Assembly (NCBI RefSeq): GCF_003387075.1
Contig: NZ_QUMQ01000001.1
Span: forward strand, 372,001 to 436,000
DNA: 64,000 nt
From: Asanoa ferruginea
Lineage (GTDB): Bacteria; Actinomycetota; Actinomycetes; Mycobacteriales; Micromonosporaceae
Reading direction: 5' to 3'
Below the pieces are notes generated by a model that was given only the letters and a program-made list of their open reading frames with translations, did no database searches and was not told the DNA's origin. This document shows positions 13,839 to 20,395 of this stretch, one piece after another; positions within the stretch are counted from its first letter, which is position 1; the number at the start of each line of letters is the position of its first letter. The position numbers were made by a program, and so were the translations under genes.

Positions 13839-14306
13839 CTATTCGAGGTCGTAGACCGTCACCTGGATGCCCTTGGCGACGACCTCGTCGACGATGATCG
13901 GTTCGATCTCTTCCCACCGACCGCCGGCGAGTCCGGCGCCGATCCGCGGCATGTGGACCGAGGCGACGAGCGCGGCGGCCTCCTCGGCCACGCTGGCCAG
14001 GCAGCGGCGCAACGCGTCGTAGCGGATCGGCGGTCGGTTGCCGGCACGGCGGAGGCCGTGTTGACCAACCATGTTGGCGACCCAGAGCCCGGGCTCGACC
14101 GCGACGAGCTGTGCCTCACCGAGCAGGGCCGCTCCGTCACGATGCCAGGCTCGGTAGGCCCGCTCGGGCTCCGGCCACCGTCTGGACAGTGCGACGACGA
14201 AGCCGCGACCCCAACCGCCCGTGTCGTTGCAGACGTGGGCAATGATCTTCGGACCGGCGCCCAATGGCCGGGTCGCGTCACCCGTTACATATCTGATCTG
14301 TGCCAT
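13839..14306 (-). CDS. Macro-domain (ADP-ribose-binding/hydrolase) protein inside the tRNA array
   Basis: Stand-alone macro domain of 155 residues. The first loop AHVCNDTGGWGRGF (about 23-36) and the second GxGxxG loop RIGAGLAGGRWEEI (about 120-133) are the ADP-ribose-binding elements; MVGQHGLR lies between them. The family removes ADP-ribose from proteins or nucleic acids, or dephosphorylates ADP-ribose-1''-phosphate, a by-product of tRNA 2'-phosphotransferase. The gene lies on the array strand, 46 nt after tRNA-Gln and 7 nt before tRNA-Thr, so it is probably cotranscribed with the tRNAs. No strong ribosome binding site is seen. The substrate is unknown. Confidence 0.85.
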   Translation of the reverse strand: MAQIRYVTGDATRPLGAGPKIIAHVCNDTGGWGRGFVVALSRRWPEPERAYRAWHRDGAALLGEAQLVAVEPGLWVANMVGQHGLRRAGNRPPIRYDALRRCLASVAEEAAALVASVHMPRIGAGLAGGRWEEIEPIIVDEVVAKGIQVTVYDLE

Positions 14307-14352
14307 TCGTTCATCGTCGCAACGGGGTGTGACGGTGACGCGTTAGGCGCTG

Positions 14353-14423
14353 CTCCCGGACAAGGACTCGAACCTCGATCTGCTGGGCCAGAACCAGCTG
14401 TCCTTCCATTGGACGATCCGGGA
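14353..14423 (-). tRNA. tRNA-Gln(CTG)
   Basis: Acceptor TCCCGGA/TCCGGGA perfect, D-stem GTCC/GGAC, anticodon stem GCTGG/CCAGC with loop TTCTGGC (CTG, codon CAG), T-stem CGAGG/CCTTG, discriminator G, no CCA. It lies between the HNH and macro-domain genes. Confidence 0.94.
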
Positions 14424-14466
14424 ACGGCGTGGCCGGCGGGCGAGAGAGAACCCGCCGGCCACGCGG

Positions 14467-14907
14467 TCAGCGCCGGGTGAGCGTCACCCACGACGGGGTG
14501 GTCGGCTCGAACCGCAGTTTCATCCCGGCCTCGGCCGGGGTGCGGTCGCCCTTGCGCTGGTTGCAGCCTTCGCAGGCCGCGATGGTGTTGGTCCAGGTGT
14601 TCCGGCCGCCGCGGGAGCGGGGCAGGACGTGGTCGACCGTGGTCGCGTGGCCGCCGCAGTAACCGCAACCCCGGCCGTCGCGGACCAGGACACCCTGGCG
14701 CGACCAACCGGGAACCGCGCTGTAGCGCCATTTCGTGACCACGTAGCGCACGAGCCGCACGACCGTCGGGATCGGGTAGACGCCGATCACTCTGTCGGGC
14801 CGGGCCTCGTGAATCTCCGCGACCTGCCGGACGAGCATGCGAACCGCGTGCCGGACACTGACCCGGTGGAGCGGGCCAAGATCGGCGTTGATGACCAGGA
14901 CGTCCAC
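14467..14907 (-). CDS. HNH endonuclease inside the tRNA array
   Basis: HNH nuclease of 146 residues. Zinc-binding pairs CGYC (81-84) and CEGC (112-115) flank the catalytic region VDHVLPRSRGG with Asp92-His93 and the Asn-containing TWTNTIAAC; the end NQRKGDRTP is typical of the free-standing actinobacterial HNH family. The N-terminal 70 residues are a conserved extension (INADLGPLHRVSVRHAV). The GTG at 14907 has an excellent AAAGGAGG 6 nt upstream. It lies on the same strand as the tRNAs, between tRNA-Gly(GCC) and tRNA-Gln, so it may be translated from the array transcript. Homing-like mobility of the array or RNA/DNA restriction are both conceivable. Confidence 0.9.
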   Translation of the reverse strand: MDVLVINADLGPLHRVSVRHAVRMLVRQVAEIHEARPDRVIGVYPIPTVVRLVRYVVTKWRYSAVPGWSRQGVLVRDGRGCGYCGGHATTVDHVLPRSRGGRNTWTNTIAACEGCNQRKGDRTPAEAGMKLRFEPTTPSWVTLTRR

Positions 14908-14929
14908 CGGATCCTCCTTTCCTTGTTTG

Positions 14930-15002
14930 AGCGGATGACCGGGTTCGAACCGGTGACCTGCACCTTGGCACGGTGCCGCGCTACCAACTGCGCCACATCC
15001 GC
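14930..15002 (-). tRNA. tRNA-Gly(GCC)
   Basis: Acceptor GCGGATG/CATCCGC perfect, D-stem GCGC/GCGC, anticodon stem GCACC/GGTGC with loop GTGCCAA (GCC), T-stem ACCGG/CCGGT, discriminator T, no CCA. Confidence 0.95.
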
Positions 15003-15007
15003 ATGCG

Positions 15008-15080
15008 AGCGGTAGCGCGGACTCGAACCGCGCGCCTGCACATTGGAGGTGTGCCGCTCTACCTGATGAGCTACTACCGC
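15008..15080 (-). tRNA. tRNA-Gly(TCC) with C33
   Basis: Acceptor GCGGTAG/CTACCGC perfect, D-stem GCTC/GAGC, anticodon stem GCACA/TGTGC with loop CCTCCAA (TCC, codon GGA); position 33 is C in place of U. T-stem CGCGG/CCGCG, discriminator T, no CCA. Confidence 0.92.
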
Positions 15081-15081
15081 G

Positions 15082-15155
15082 TAGGCCGTAGGGGACTCGA
15101 ACCCCTGATCTTCGCGCTGAGAACGCGACGAGCTTTCCAACTGCTCCGACGGCCC
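15082..15155 (-). tRNA. tRNA-Glu(CTC)
   Basis: Acceptor GGGCCGT/ACGGCCT with G1-U72 wobble, D-stem GAGC/GCTC, anticodon stem TCGCG/CGCGA with loop TTCTCAG (CTC, codon GAG), T-stem AGGGG/CCCCT. The discriminator is A, where bacterial tRNA-Glu usually has G. 1 nt from tRNA-Gly(TCC). Confidence 0.9.
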
Positions 15156-15164
15156 ATGAAAAAG

Positions 15165-15237
15165 TCGGGAACCAGGGAGTCGAACCCCGCGCGTCCTGTA
15201 CCCAAAACAGGTCCGGTCACCGAGCCGGTCGTTCCCG
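15165..15237 (-). tRNA. tRNA-Pro(TGG)
   Basis: Acceptor CGGGAAC/GTTCCCG perfect, D-stem CCGG/CCGG, anticodon stem CCTGT/ACAGG with loop TTTGGGT (TGG, codon CCA), T-stem CGGGG/CCCTG, discriminator A, no CCA. Confidence 0.95.
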
Positions 15238-15261
15238 AAGCCCCGCCCGCCAAAGGCGGCC

Positions 15262-15300
15262 GGGACAAACAATGCCATCCACTGTGGAGTTCTCAAATCA
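15262..15300 (-). promoter_or_regulatory. rRNA-leader-like (boxA/processing) motif between tRNA-Trp and tRNA-Pro
   Basis: The minus strand reads TTTGAGAACTCCACAGTG, then a GGATGGCA spacer and TTGTTTGTCCC. TTTGAGAACTC..ACAGTG closely resembles the conserved element in actinobacterial 16S rRNA leaders associated with antitermination and processing. It is followed (about 15261-15238) by a GC-rich hairpin CGGCCGCC/GGCGGGCG-like stem and preceded by a perfect 7-bp hairpin GTCGGCC/GGCCGAC (15310-15328). Confidence 0.55.
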
Positions 15301-15336
15301 CGATCCCGAGTCGGCCGGAAAGGCCGACAGGACAAG

Positions 15337-15409
15337 CAGGGGTGACAGGACTCGAACCTGCAACAACCGGGTTTGGAATCCGGTGCGCTACCAGTTGCGC
15401 CACACCCCA
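15337..15409 (-). tRNA. tRNA-Trp(CCA)
   Basis: First tRNA of the array. Anticodon loop TTCCAAA (CCA), D-stem GCGC/GCGC, T-stem GCAGG/CCTGT, discriminator G as expected for Trp. Positions 1-72 form a T-T mismatch (the rest of the acceptor GGGGTG/CACCCC is perfect) and 31-39 an A-C mismatch, so the structure is slightly weakened. No CCA. Confidence 0.88.
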
Positions 15410-15415
15410 GTGGCT

Positions 15416-15457
15416 AAAAGAAACGCCGCCCGGTCCCTTTCGGGGCGGGCGGCGTGA
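15416..15457 (-). terminator. Intrinsic terminator at the head of the tRNA array
   Basis: Stem GCCGCCCG/CGGGCGGC extended by CCCC/GGGA pairs around a GAAA loop (15424-15456), followed on the minus strand by GTTTCTTTTA. It lies between the 39-codon ORF and tRNA-Trp, so it should either end the short upstream transcript or act as an attenuator that the rRNA-like element and antitermination could bypass. Confidence 0.7.
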
Positions 15458-15477
15458 GCGCTGCGAAAAATGCTGCG

Positions 15478-15597
15478 CTACGTTGCCCGTCGGCCCGCGT
15501 TGATCGGCTTGCCCGAGGCGTATCGCCCGGCATCGGGCATACCCTCGACGCCGCGCGACAGGTGCCGCGTCGGTTCGAAACTGGGCTGCCACAACAT
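15478..15597 (-). CDS. 39-residue ORF leading the tRNA array
   Basis: Small ORF of 39 codons starting at ATG 15597, with an excellent ribosome binding site AAGGAGAT 6-7 nt upstream and a promoter-like sequence about 40 bp before that. The product (MLWQPSFEPTRHLSRG..., ending INAGRRAT) is basic, has no membrane segment and belongs to no family I recognise. It stops 21 bp before the terminator that precedes tRNA-Trp. It could be a real micro-protein or a leader peptide that couples translation to array transcription. Confidence 0.6.
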   Translation of the reverse strand: MLWQPSFEPTRHLSRGVEGMPDAGRYASGKPINAGRRAT

Positions 15598-15635
15598 GTC
15601 GGGATCTCCTTCTCGGGTGAATCGCTCTGGATCAA

Positions 15636-15664
15636 AGGTAAGGCGCGTCGCGTACCGAAGGCAA
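15636..15664 (-). promoter_or_regulatory. Sigma-70-type promoter for the small ORF and tRNA array
   Basis: On the minus strand, -35 TTGCCT (15664-15659) and -10 TTACCT (15641-15636) with a 17-bp spacer. Transcription would start about 25-30 nt before the ribosome binding site of the 39-codon ORF. It lies in the gap after the ABC permease stop codon (15678). Confidence 0.55.
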
Positions 15665-15677
15665 CACTATTAATTTC

Positions 15678-18050
15678 TCACTCGTTGTGCAGCACCTCCG
15701 CGATCGTCAGCCGCGCCGCGCCGCGGGCCGGAACCAGTGCGCCGAGCAGCGCGATCACCACGCCGGCCAACGCCATCAGCGCGAGCGTCGGCGCCTGCCA
15801 CACCTTCATGACGGACAACGGGATGGCCACCCGCGCGGCATCCGCGGCCGCCGGCACGATGTAGTGGTGCGCCAGCACGCCCAGCGGGATGCCGAGCACG
15901 CCGCCGACCACGCCGACCAGCGCCATCGAGGTGAGCACCATCGCGACCACCTGCCGGGGCGTCATCCCGATCGACTTGAGCATCCCCAGGTCGCGCCGGC
16001 GTTCCCGGACGTTGAGCACGACCGTGTTGAAGACGCCGAGCGCCGCGACGGTGGACAGCAGCAGCGAGAGCACCGACGAGAAGCCGATCACGGTCACGGC
16101 GAAATCAGAGGCCTGGGCATTGTTGTACGCGTCCAGCGCCGGATCGGCCGCCCGCACCGCCGCCGCGTAGCCGTCGACGTCGGCACCGGGTGTGAGCTGC
16201 ACCTGGTAGTAGACCTCGTCGGGCGCGACGACCCGGGAGGGTGCGAGCGCGGTGAACACCGACCAGTCGGCGATGATGCCCGGCGGCCCCTCGGGACCGT
16301 CCATCGTCTCGCCGACCACGGTCAGCGTGCGGTCGGCGGAGTCGCCGAGGCGCAGCGTGATCTTGGACCCGATGGGCAACGCCCGCAGGCGCATCACCTC
16401 CGACGGCACCACCGTTTCGGAAGGCGCGGCCATCCAGCGGCCGGCGGTGAGCTCGTCCGCGTACCCCATCGTCGAGTAGTCCCCGCGCATGAAGTTGACC
16501 ATCAGCGGCTGGGTCTGGCCGACGGCGGAGACCTGAAGCTTGAGGATCGCGGCCACCCGCGCCGCGGAAGGCGTCCCGCGCAGGAGCTCTTCGACCTGCG
16601 CGTCGGTGCGTGTGGTCCGGGACGGCGCCGCGACCGGTGGGCCCTGGCCGTCCGGGATGATCCGGCCCTGGCCGTCGGACGGGTGCACCCCGACCTGGCC
16701 CGAAGCCCGGTCCTCGATCGTCGAGATCCGGCCGAGTGAGGCGGCGAGACCGGTCGCGAACGTCACCGTGGTCACGCCGAGCAGCACGGCGGCGACCGTG
16801 AACGCCGTGCGGCCCGGTCGGGCGAACGGCAGGCCGAGCCCGAGCGTCACCGACCGCGCCAGGCGGACCCCGGCGAGCCGGTGCTGGATCCGGGTGGCCC
16901 GACCGATCCGCGGTGCACTGCCGGCGCTGATCGCCGCCGCGGCCGACAGGCTGTGTGCCCGGACGGCGGGTACGAAGGCGGCCAGCGCGACGATCGCCGG
17001 CACCCCGACCAGCCCGGCGGCCCAGATCCACGGCCCGACGCCGATGCCGACGTCGAGGCCCAGCCCCTCGAAGCCGGAGGTCAGCAGCGGTTGGGCGGCC
17101 AACGCGCCGGCGGCGGTGCCGAGGACGCTGCCGACGATGGCGGGTACCGACACCATCGCGAGGTAGACGGCGACCACCTGGCGGGGCGTGAAGCCGAGGG
17201 CCTTGAGGATGCCGATGTGCCGGAAGCCGGAGACGACCGCGCCGCTGACCACGTTGCCGACGATGACGATCGCGACGATCAGGCCGAGCACCCCGAACGT
17301 GGCCAGGAACGGCACGTAGACGCCGACGTCGGCGGAGACCTCTTCCTTGACGGCGGTGTAGGGCCGCTGGGCGACCAGCGCGCCGGTCGGCAGGCCGGCG
17401 GTGGTGGCGGCCAGGTCGGCCTCGACGGCGGCCTTCGTCGACACGTCCCCGCTGAACCGGTAGAGCATCTGCACCTCGGTTGGGCGCAGCGCCGTCAGCT
17501 GCTCCGGCGTGACCCAGGCGTCGGCGGTCTGGCTGAGGCTGTAGGCCCGGCCCACGACCGTGAACGGTCTGCCGCCGAGGTTCACCTCGTTGCCGCCCGG
17601 CAGGAAGCCCGGTCCGTCGCGGCCCATCGGCGGCAGGTTGAGGACGATCTCGCCGGCCGCGGTGGGCCAGCGACCCTGCCACAGGTTGAGCCGGTCGACC
17701 GGACCGCCCGGGTCGGCCCGGCCGACGACGGTCAGCGGTCCGGCCGGGCCGAACCGGCCCGCACCGTCGGACTCGAGCGTGACCACCCCGAACGGCCCGG
17801 CCGCCGCCGCCACCCCGGTGCGCTGGGCCGACAGCACCTCGTCGGTGACCAGGGCGCGGTCGAAGACGGCGACCGCGTGCGGGCCCTGCTGGTGCGCGAA
17901 ACTGCGATCGAACGGCGCCGACGACGCCTGCAACAGGGCCAGCGCGACCACCACGGTCGTGGTGGACAGCAACACGACCAACCCGATGACAAACGTCTGC
18001 ATCCGCCGCCGCCGAACAGCCGCCCTAGCCGCCCGCCACACCGCAGTCAT
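15678..18050 (-). CDS. FtsX-type ABC transporter permease (MacB/LolCE-like), fused two-repeat form
   Basis: Membrane component of 790 residues. A first transmembrane segment after the basic MTAVWRAARAAVRRRRMQ precedes a long extracytoplasmic domain, then the FtsX domain with GFRHIGILKALGFTPRQVVA, a second half beginning FARPGRTAFTVAAVLLGV, and a second FtsX domain with ERRRDLGMLKSIGMTPRQVV. Duplication gives 8-10 membrane segments, as in actinobacterial DrrB-independent exporters. ATG 18050 has GGGAGG upstream. With the ATPase gene 70 bp upstream on the same strand it forms an exporter, probably for a lipid, peptide or drug, likely controlled by the divergent two-component system. Confidence 0.88.
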   Translation of the reverse strand: MTAVWRAARAAVRRRRMQTFVIGLVVLLSTTTVVVALALLQASSAPFDRSFAHQQGPHAVAVFDRALVTDEVLSAQRTGVAAAAGPFGVVTLESDGAGRFGPAGPLTVVGRADPGGPVDRLNLWQGRWPTAAGEIVLNLPPMGRDGPGFLPGGNEVNLGGRPFTVVGRAYSLSQTADAWVTPEQLTALRPTEVQMLYRFSGDVSTKAAVEADLAATTAGLPTGALVAQRPYTAVKEEVSADVGVYVPFLATFGVLGLIVAIVIVGNVVSGAVVSGFRHIGILKALGFTPRQVVAVYLAMVSVPAIVGSVLGTAAGALAAQPLLTSGFEGLGLDVGIGVGPWIWAAGLVGVPAIVALAAFVPAVRAHSLSAAAAISAGSAPRIGRATRIQHRLAGVRLARSVTLGLGLPFARPGRTAFTVAAVLLGVTTVTFATGLAASLGRISTIEDRASGQVGVHPSDGQGRIIPDGQGPPVAAPSRTTRTDAQVEELLRGTPSAARVAAILKLQVSAVGQTQPLMVNFMRGDYSTMGYADELTAGRWMAAPSETVVPSEVMRLRALPIGSKITLRLGDSADRTLTVVGETMDGPEGPPGIIADWSVFTALAPSRVVAPDEVYYQVQLTPGADVDGYAAAVRAADPALDAYNNAQASDFAVTVIGFSSVLSLLLSTVAALGVFNTVVLNVRERRRDLGMLKSIGMTPRQVVAMVLTSMALVGVVGGVLGIPLGVLAHHYIVPAAADAARVAIPLSVMKVWQAPTLALMALAGVVIALLGALVPARGAARLTIAEVLHNE

Positions 18051-18120
18051 GCCGCCGCCTCCCTTCGGTCGGCGGAGCACGACCGCACGCAACTGAGCTG
18101 ACCACGCTCGCTTCGCTCGC

Positions 18121-18804
18121 TCATGCGCGTTCCGGGGCGCGCTCGCCGGTGATGCGGCCGTCGGCGAGTTCGACGACCCGGCTGGCGCAGCGGGTCGCGA
18201 GCCGCTCGTCGTGGGTGACGATGAGCAGCGTCTGGCCGATCTGGTTCAGATCCAGCAGCAGGTCCATCACCTGCTCGCCGGCGCGGCTGTCGAGGGCGCC
18301 GGTCGGTTCGTCGGCGAGCAGCAGCGCCGGGCGGTTCATCAGCGCCCGCGCCACCGCGACCCGCTGCCGTTCGCCGCCGCTCAGGCTCGCGGGGTAGGCG
18401 TTGCGCCGGTCGGCGATCCCCAACTCGTCGAGCAGTTCCAGCGCCCGGGCCCGGGCCGAGCCGACCCGCGCACCGGTGAGTTGGGCGGCGAGGGCCACGT
18501 TGTCGAGCGCCGGCAGGTCGTCGAGGAGGTTGAAGAACTGGAAGATCATGCCGATCTTGTGCCGGCGGAACAGCGCCAGCTTGGTCTCGTTGAGCCGGCC
18601 GAGGTCCTGGTCGTGCACGAGCACGGTCCCGGAGGTCGGCCGGTCGAGGCCGGCGATCATGTTGAGCATCGTCGACTTGCCGCAGCCCGACGGGCCCATC
18701 ACGGCCACCGCCTCACCGGTGTGGATTTCCAGCGATACGTCGTTCAGCGCGGTGGTGTCGCCGTACTCCTTGCGGACGTTCTCCAGTCTCACAACCAGGG
18801 TCAT
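18121..18804 (-). CDS. ABC transporter ATP-binding protein (LolD/MacB type)
   Basis: ATPase of 227 residues: Walker A GPSGCGKST (37-45), Q-loop region FQFFNLLDDL, signature LSGGERQRV (about 142), Walker B LLLADEPTGALD (about 162), H-loop TLLIVTHDERLA. All catalytic parts are intact. The ATG at 18804 is 6 nt after TAACTT (18816-18811), a leaderless start. It pairs with the downstream duplicated FtsX-type permease. Confidence 0.92.
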   Translation of the reverse strand: MTLVVRLENVRKEYGDTTALNDVSLEIHTGEAVAVMGPSGCGKSTMLNMIAGLDRPTSGTVLVHDQDLGRLNETKLALFRRHKIGMIFQFFNLLDDLPALDNVALAAQLTGARVGSARARALELLDELGIADRRNAYPASLSGGERQRVAVARALMNRPALLLADEPTGALDSRAGEQVMDLLLDLNQIGQTLLIVTHDERLATRCASRVVELADGRITGERAPERA

Positions 18805-18850
18805 GGCAGCAAGTTAGCGCTGCCGGCGCCGCCGCCGAATCGGTCGCGGG

Positions 18851-18933
18851 ATGCAACCAGGTGCCGCCGTCATCCGCGCGATGTAGCCGGCTGGACCCCG
18901 GGGATGACGCGCCGACGGCACCGGGATGCGAAG
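18851..18933. promoter_or_regulatory. Nested inverted repeats between exporter and two-component genes
   Basis: GTCATCC (18869-18875) is mirrored by GGATGAC (18902-18908), and an outer pair GGTGCCG/CGGCACC encloses them. The position between divergent ABC and sensor-kinase genes suits binding by the adjacent NarL-type response regulator. Confidence 0.4.
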
Positions 18934-18941
18934 GTGATGCG

Positions 18942-19733
18942 GTGGGCTGGCTGGTGGGCGCGTTGGGCTTCGCGTGCGCGGCCGTGTTCGGCGTGGCCTA
19001 CGCGCGGGCCCGCCGGCGGCACCAGCGGGCCACCCAGCAACACGGCTGGCTGCTCGAACGCGAACGGGAGAGCGCCGCCCGCACCGCCGTCGACGCCGAG
19101 CGCGCCCGCATCGCCCGGGAACTGCACGACATCGTCAGCCACAACGTGAGCCTGATGATCGTGCAGGCCGCGGCGGCCCGCGAGGTGCTCCCCACGATGC
19201 CCGACGAGGCGACGGCGGCGCTGACGGCGGTGGAGGGCGCCGGCCGCACCACGATGACCGAGTTGCGGCACCTGCTCGGCCTGCTGGCCCCGGCGGCGGA
19301 CGGCACCGAGGAGGAGCTGGCGCCGCAGCCGAGCCTGAGCCGGCTCAGCCCGCTGATCGACCGGATCGCGTTCGCCGGCCTGCCGGTCGAGGTGCGGATC
19401 TCCGGCGAGCCGCGGCCGCTGCCGTCCGGGGTGGACGTGACCGCCTACCGGATCGTGCAGGAGGCGCTGACCAACGCGCTCAAGCACGGCGCCGGCGGGA
19501 AGGCGGAGGTGACGGTTCGCTACGCCGAGCGCGCGCTGCGGGTCGAGGTGCTGACCAGCGGCCCGAGCGTGCTGACCGGCGACGCCCCAAGAGCCACCCG
19601 CGGCGACGGCGCCGGCCGGGGGTTGCTGGGGTTGCGGCAACGGGTCGCGGTCTACGGGGGCGACCTCGACGCAAGGCGGCGGCTCGGCGGCGGCTACCGG
19701 GTGCGGGCGCGGATCCCATTGGAGGCACCGTGA
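18942..19733 (+). CDS. Sensor histidine kinase (HisKA_3 type) with minimal sensor
   Basis: Kinase of 263 residues. The H-box ERARIARELHDIVSHNVS has the phosphoacceptor His near residue 65, the N-box is YRIVQEALTNALKHG and the G-box GRGLLGLRQRVAVYGG. Only one membrane segment (WLVGALGFACAAVFGVAY) precedes the dimerisation helix, so signals are probably sensed in the membrane, as in the LiaS/DesK-like intramembrane kinases. GTG 18942 has AAGGTG 7 nt upstream. Its stop overlaps the start of the response regulator gene (GTGA), and it is divergent from an ABC exporter. Confidence 0.9.
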   Translation: MGWLVGALGFACAAVFGVAYARARRRHQRATQQHGWLLERERESAARTAVDAERARIARELHDIVSHNVSLMIVQAAAAREVLPTMPDEATAALTAVEGAGRTTMTELRHLLGLLAPAADGTEEELAPQPSLSRLSPLIDRIAFAGLPVEVRISGEPRPLPSGVDVTAYRIVQEALTNALKHGAGGKAEVTVRYAERALRVEVLTSGPSVLTGDAPRATRGDGAGRGLLGLRQRVAVYGGDLDARRRLGGGYRVRARIPLEAP

Positions 19734-20395
19734 CGGCGGGCCCCCGGGTGCTGATCGTCGACGATCAGGAACTGATCCGCACCGGCTTCCGGATGATCCT
19801 GACCGCGCGCGGCGTCGAGGTGGTCGGCGAGGCCACCGACGGCGCGGAGGCGGTGACGGTCGCGCGCCGGCTGCGACCCGACGTCGTGCTGATGGACATC
19901 CGGATGCCGGCGATGAACGGCCTCGAAGCGACCCGGCTGATCCTGGAGAACGATCCGCGCTGCCGGGTGCTGATGCTGACAACCTTCGACCTCGACCGTT
20001 ACGTGTACGCCGCCCTGGCGCTCGGTGCCAGCGGCTTCCTGCTCAAGGACGTGACCGCCGACCACCTGGCCGCCGCTGTTCGGCTGGTCGACACGGGCGA
20101 CGCGCTGCTGGCACCGTCGATCACCCGCCGGCTCGTGCAGCGCTTCGCGGCCGACGATCGCGAGAAGCCGGCCGTACACCGTGATCTCGATGCCCTGACC
20201 CCGCGCGAGCTGGAGGTTTTGACGCTGCTCGGCCGCGGCCTGTCCAACACCGAGCTGGCCCGGTCGCTGACCCTCAGCGAGGCGACGGTGAAGACGCACG
20301 TCGCCCGGATCTTCGCGAAACTCTCGCTGCGCGACCGGGCGCAGGCCGTCGTGCTGGCCTACGAGACCGGACTGGTCACACCCGGCGACACATAG
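19730..20395 (+). CDS. NarL/FixJ-family response regulator
   Basis: Response regulator of 221 residues: receiver with acidic pair DD (11-12), phosphoacceptor Asp56 in VLMDIRMP and Lys in FLLKDVTADH; C-terminal LuxR-type HTH LTPRELEVLTLLGRGLSNTE, then SEATVKTHVARIFAKL. GTG 19730 overlaps the kinase stop and has GGAGG 5 nt upstream, so translation is coupled. Probably controls the divergent MacB-like exporter. The 3' end overlaps the convergent nucleotidyltransferase gene by 37 bp. Confidence 0.93.
   Translation: MTAGPRVLIVDDQELIRTGFRMILTARGVEVVGEATDGAEAVTVARRLRPDVVLMDIRMPAMNGLEATRLILENDPRCRVLMLTTFDLDRYVYAALALGASGFLLKDVTADHLAAAVRLVDTGDALLAPSITRRLVQRFAADDREKPAVHRDLDALTPRELEVLTLLGRGLSNTELARSLTLSEATVKTHVARIFAKLSLRDRAQAVVLAYETGLVTPGDT

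Noticed and set aside
12655-15597. Prophage or integrative element carrying tRNAs
   Set aside because: HNH and tRNAs are suggestive, but there are no integrase, structural, relaxase or replication genes and no clear att repeats in the window.
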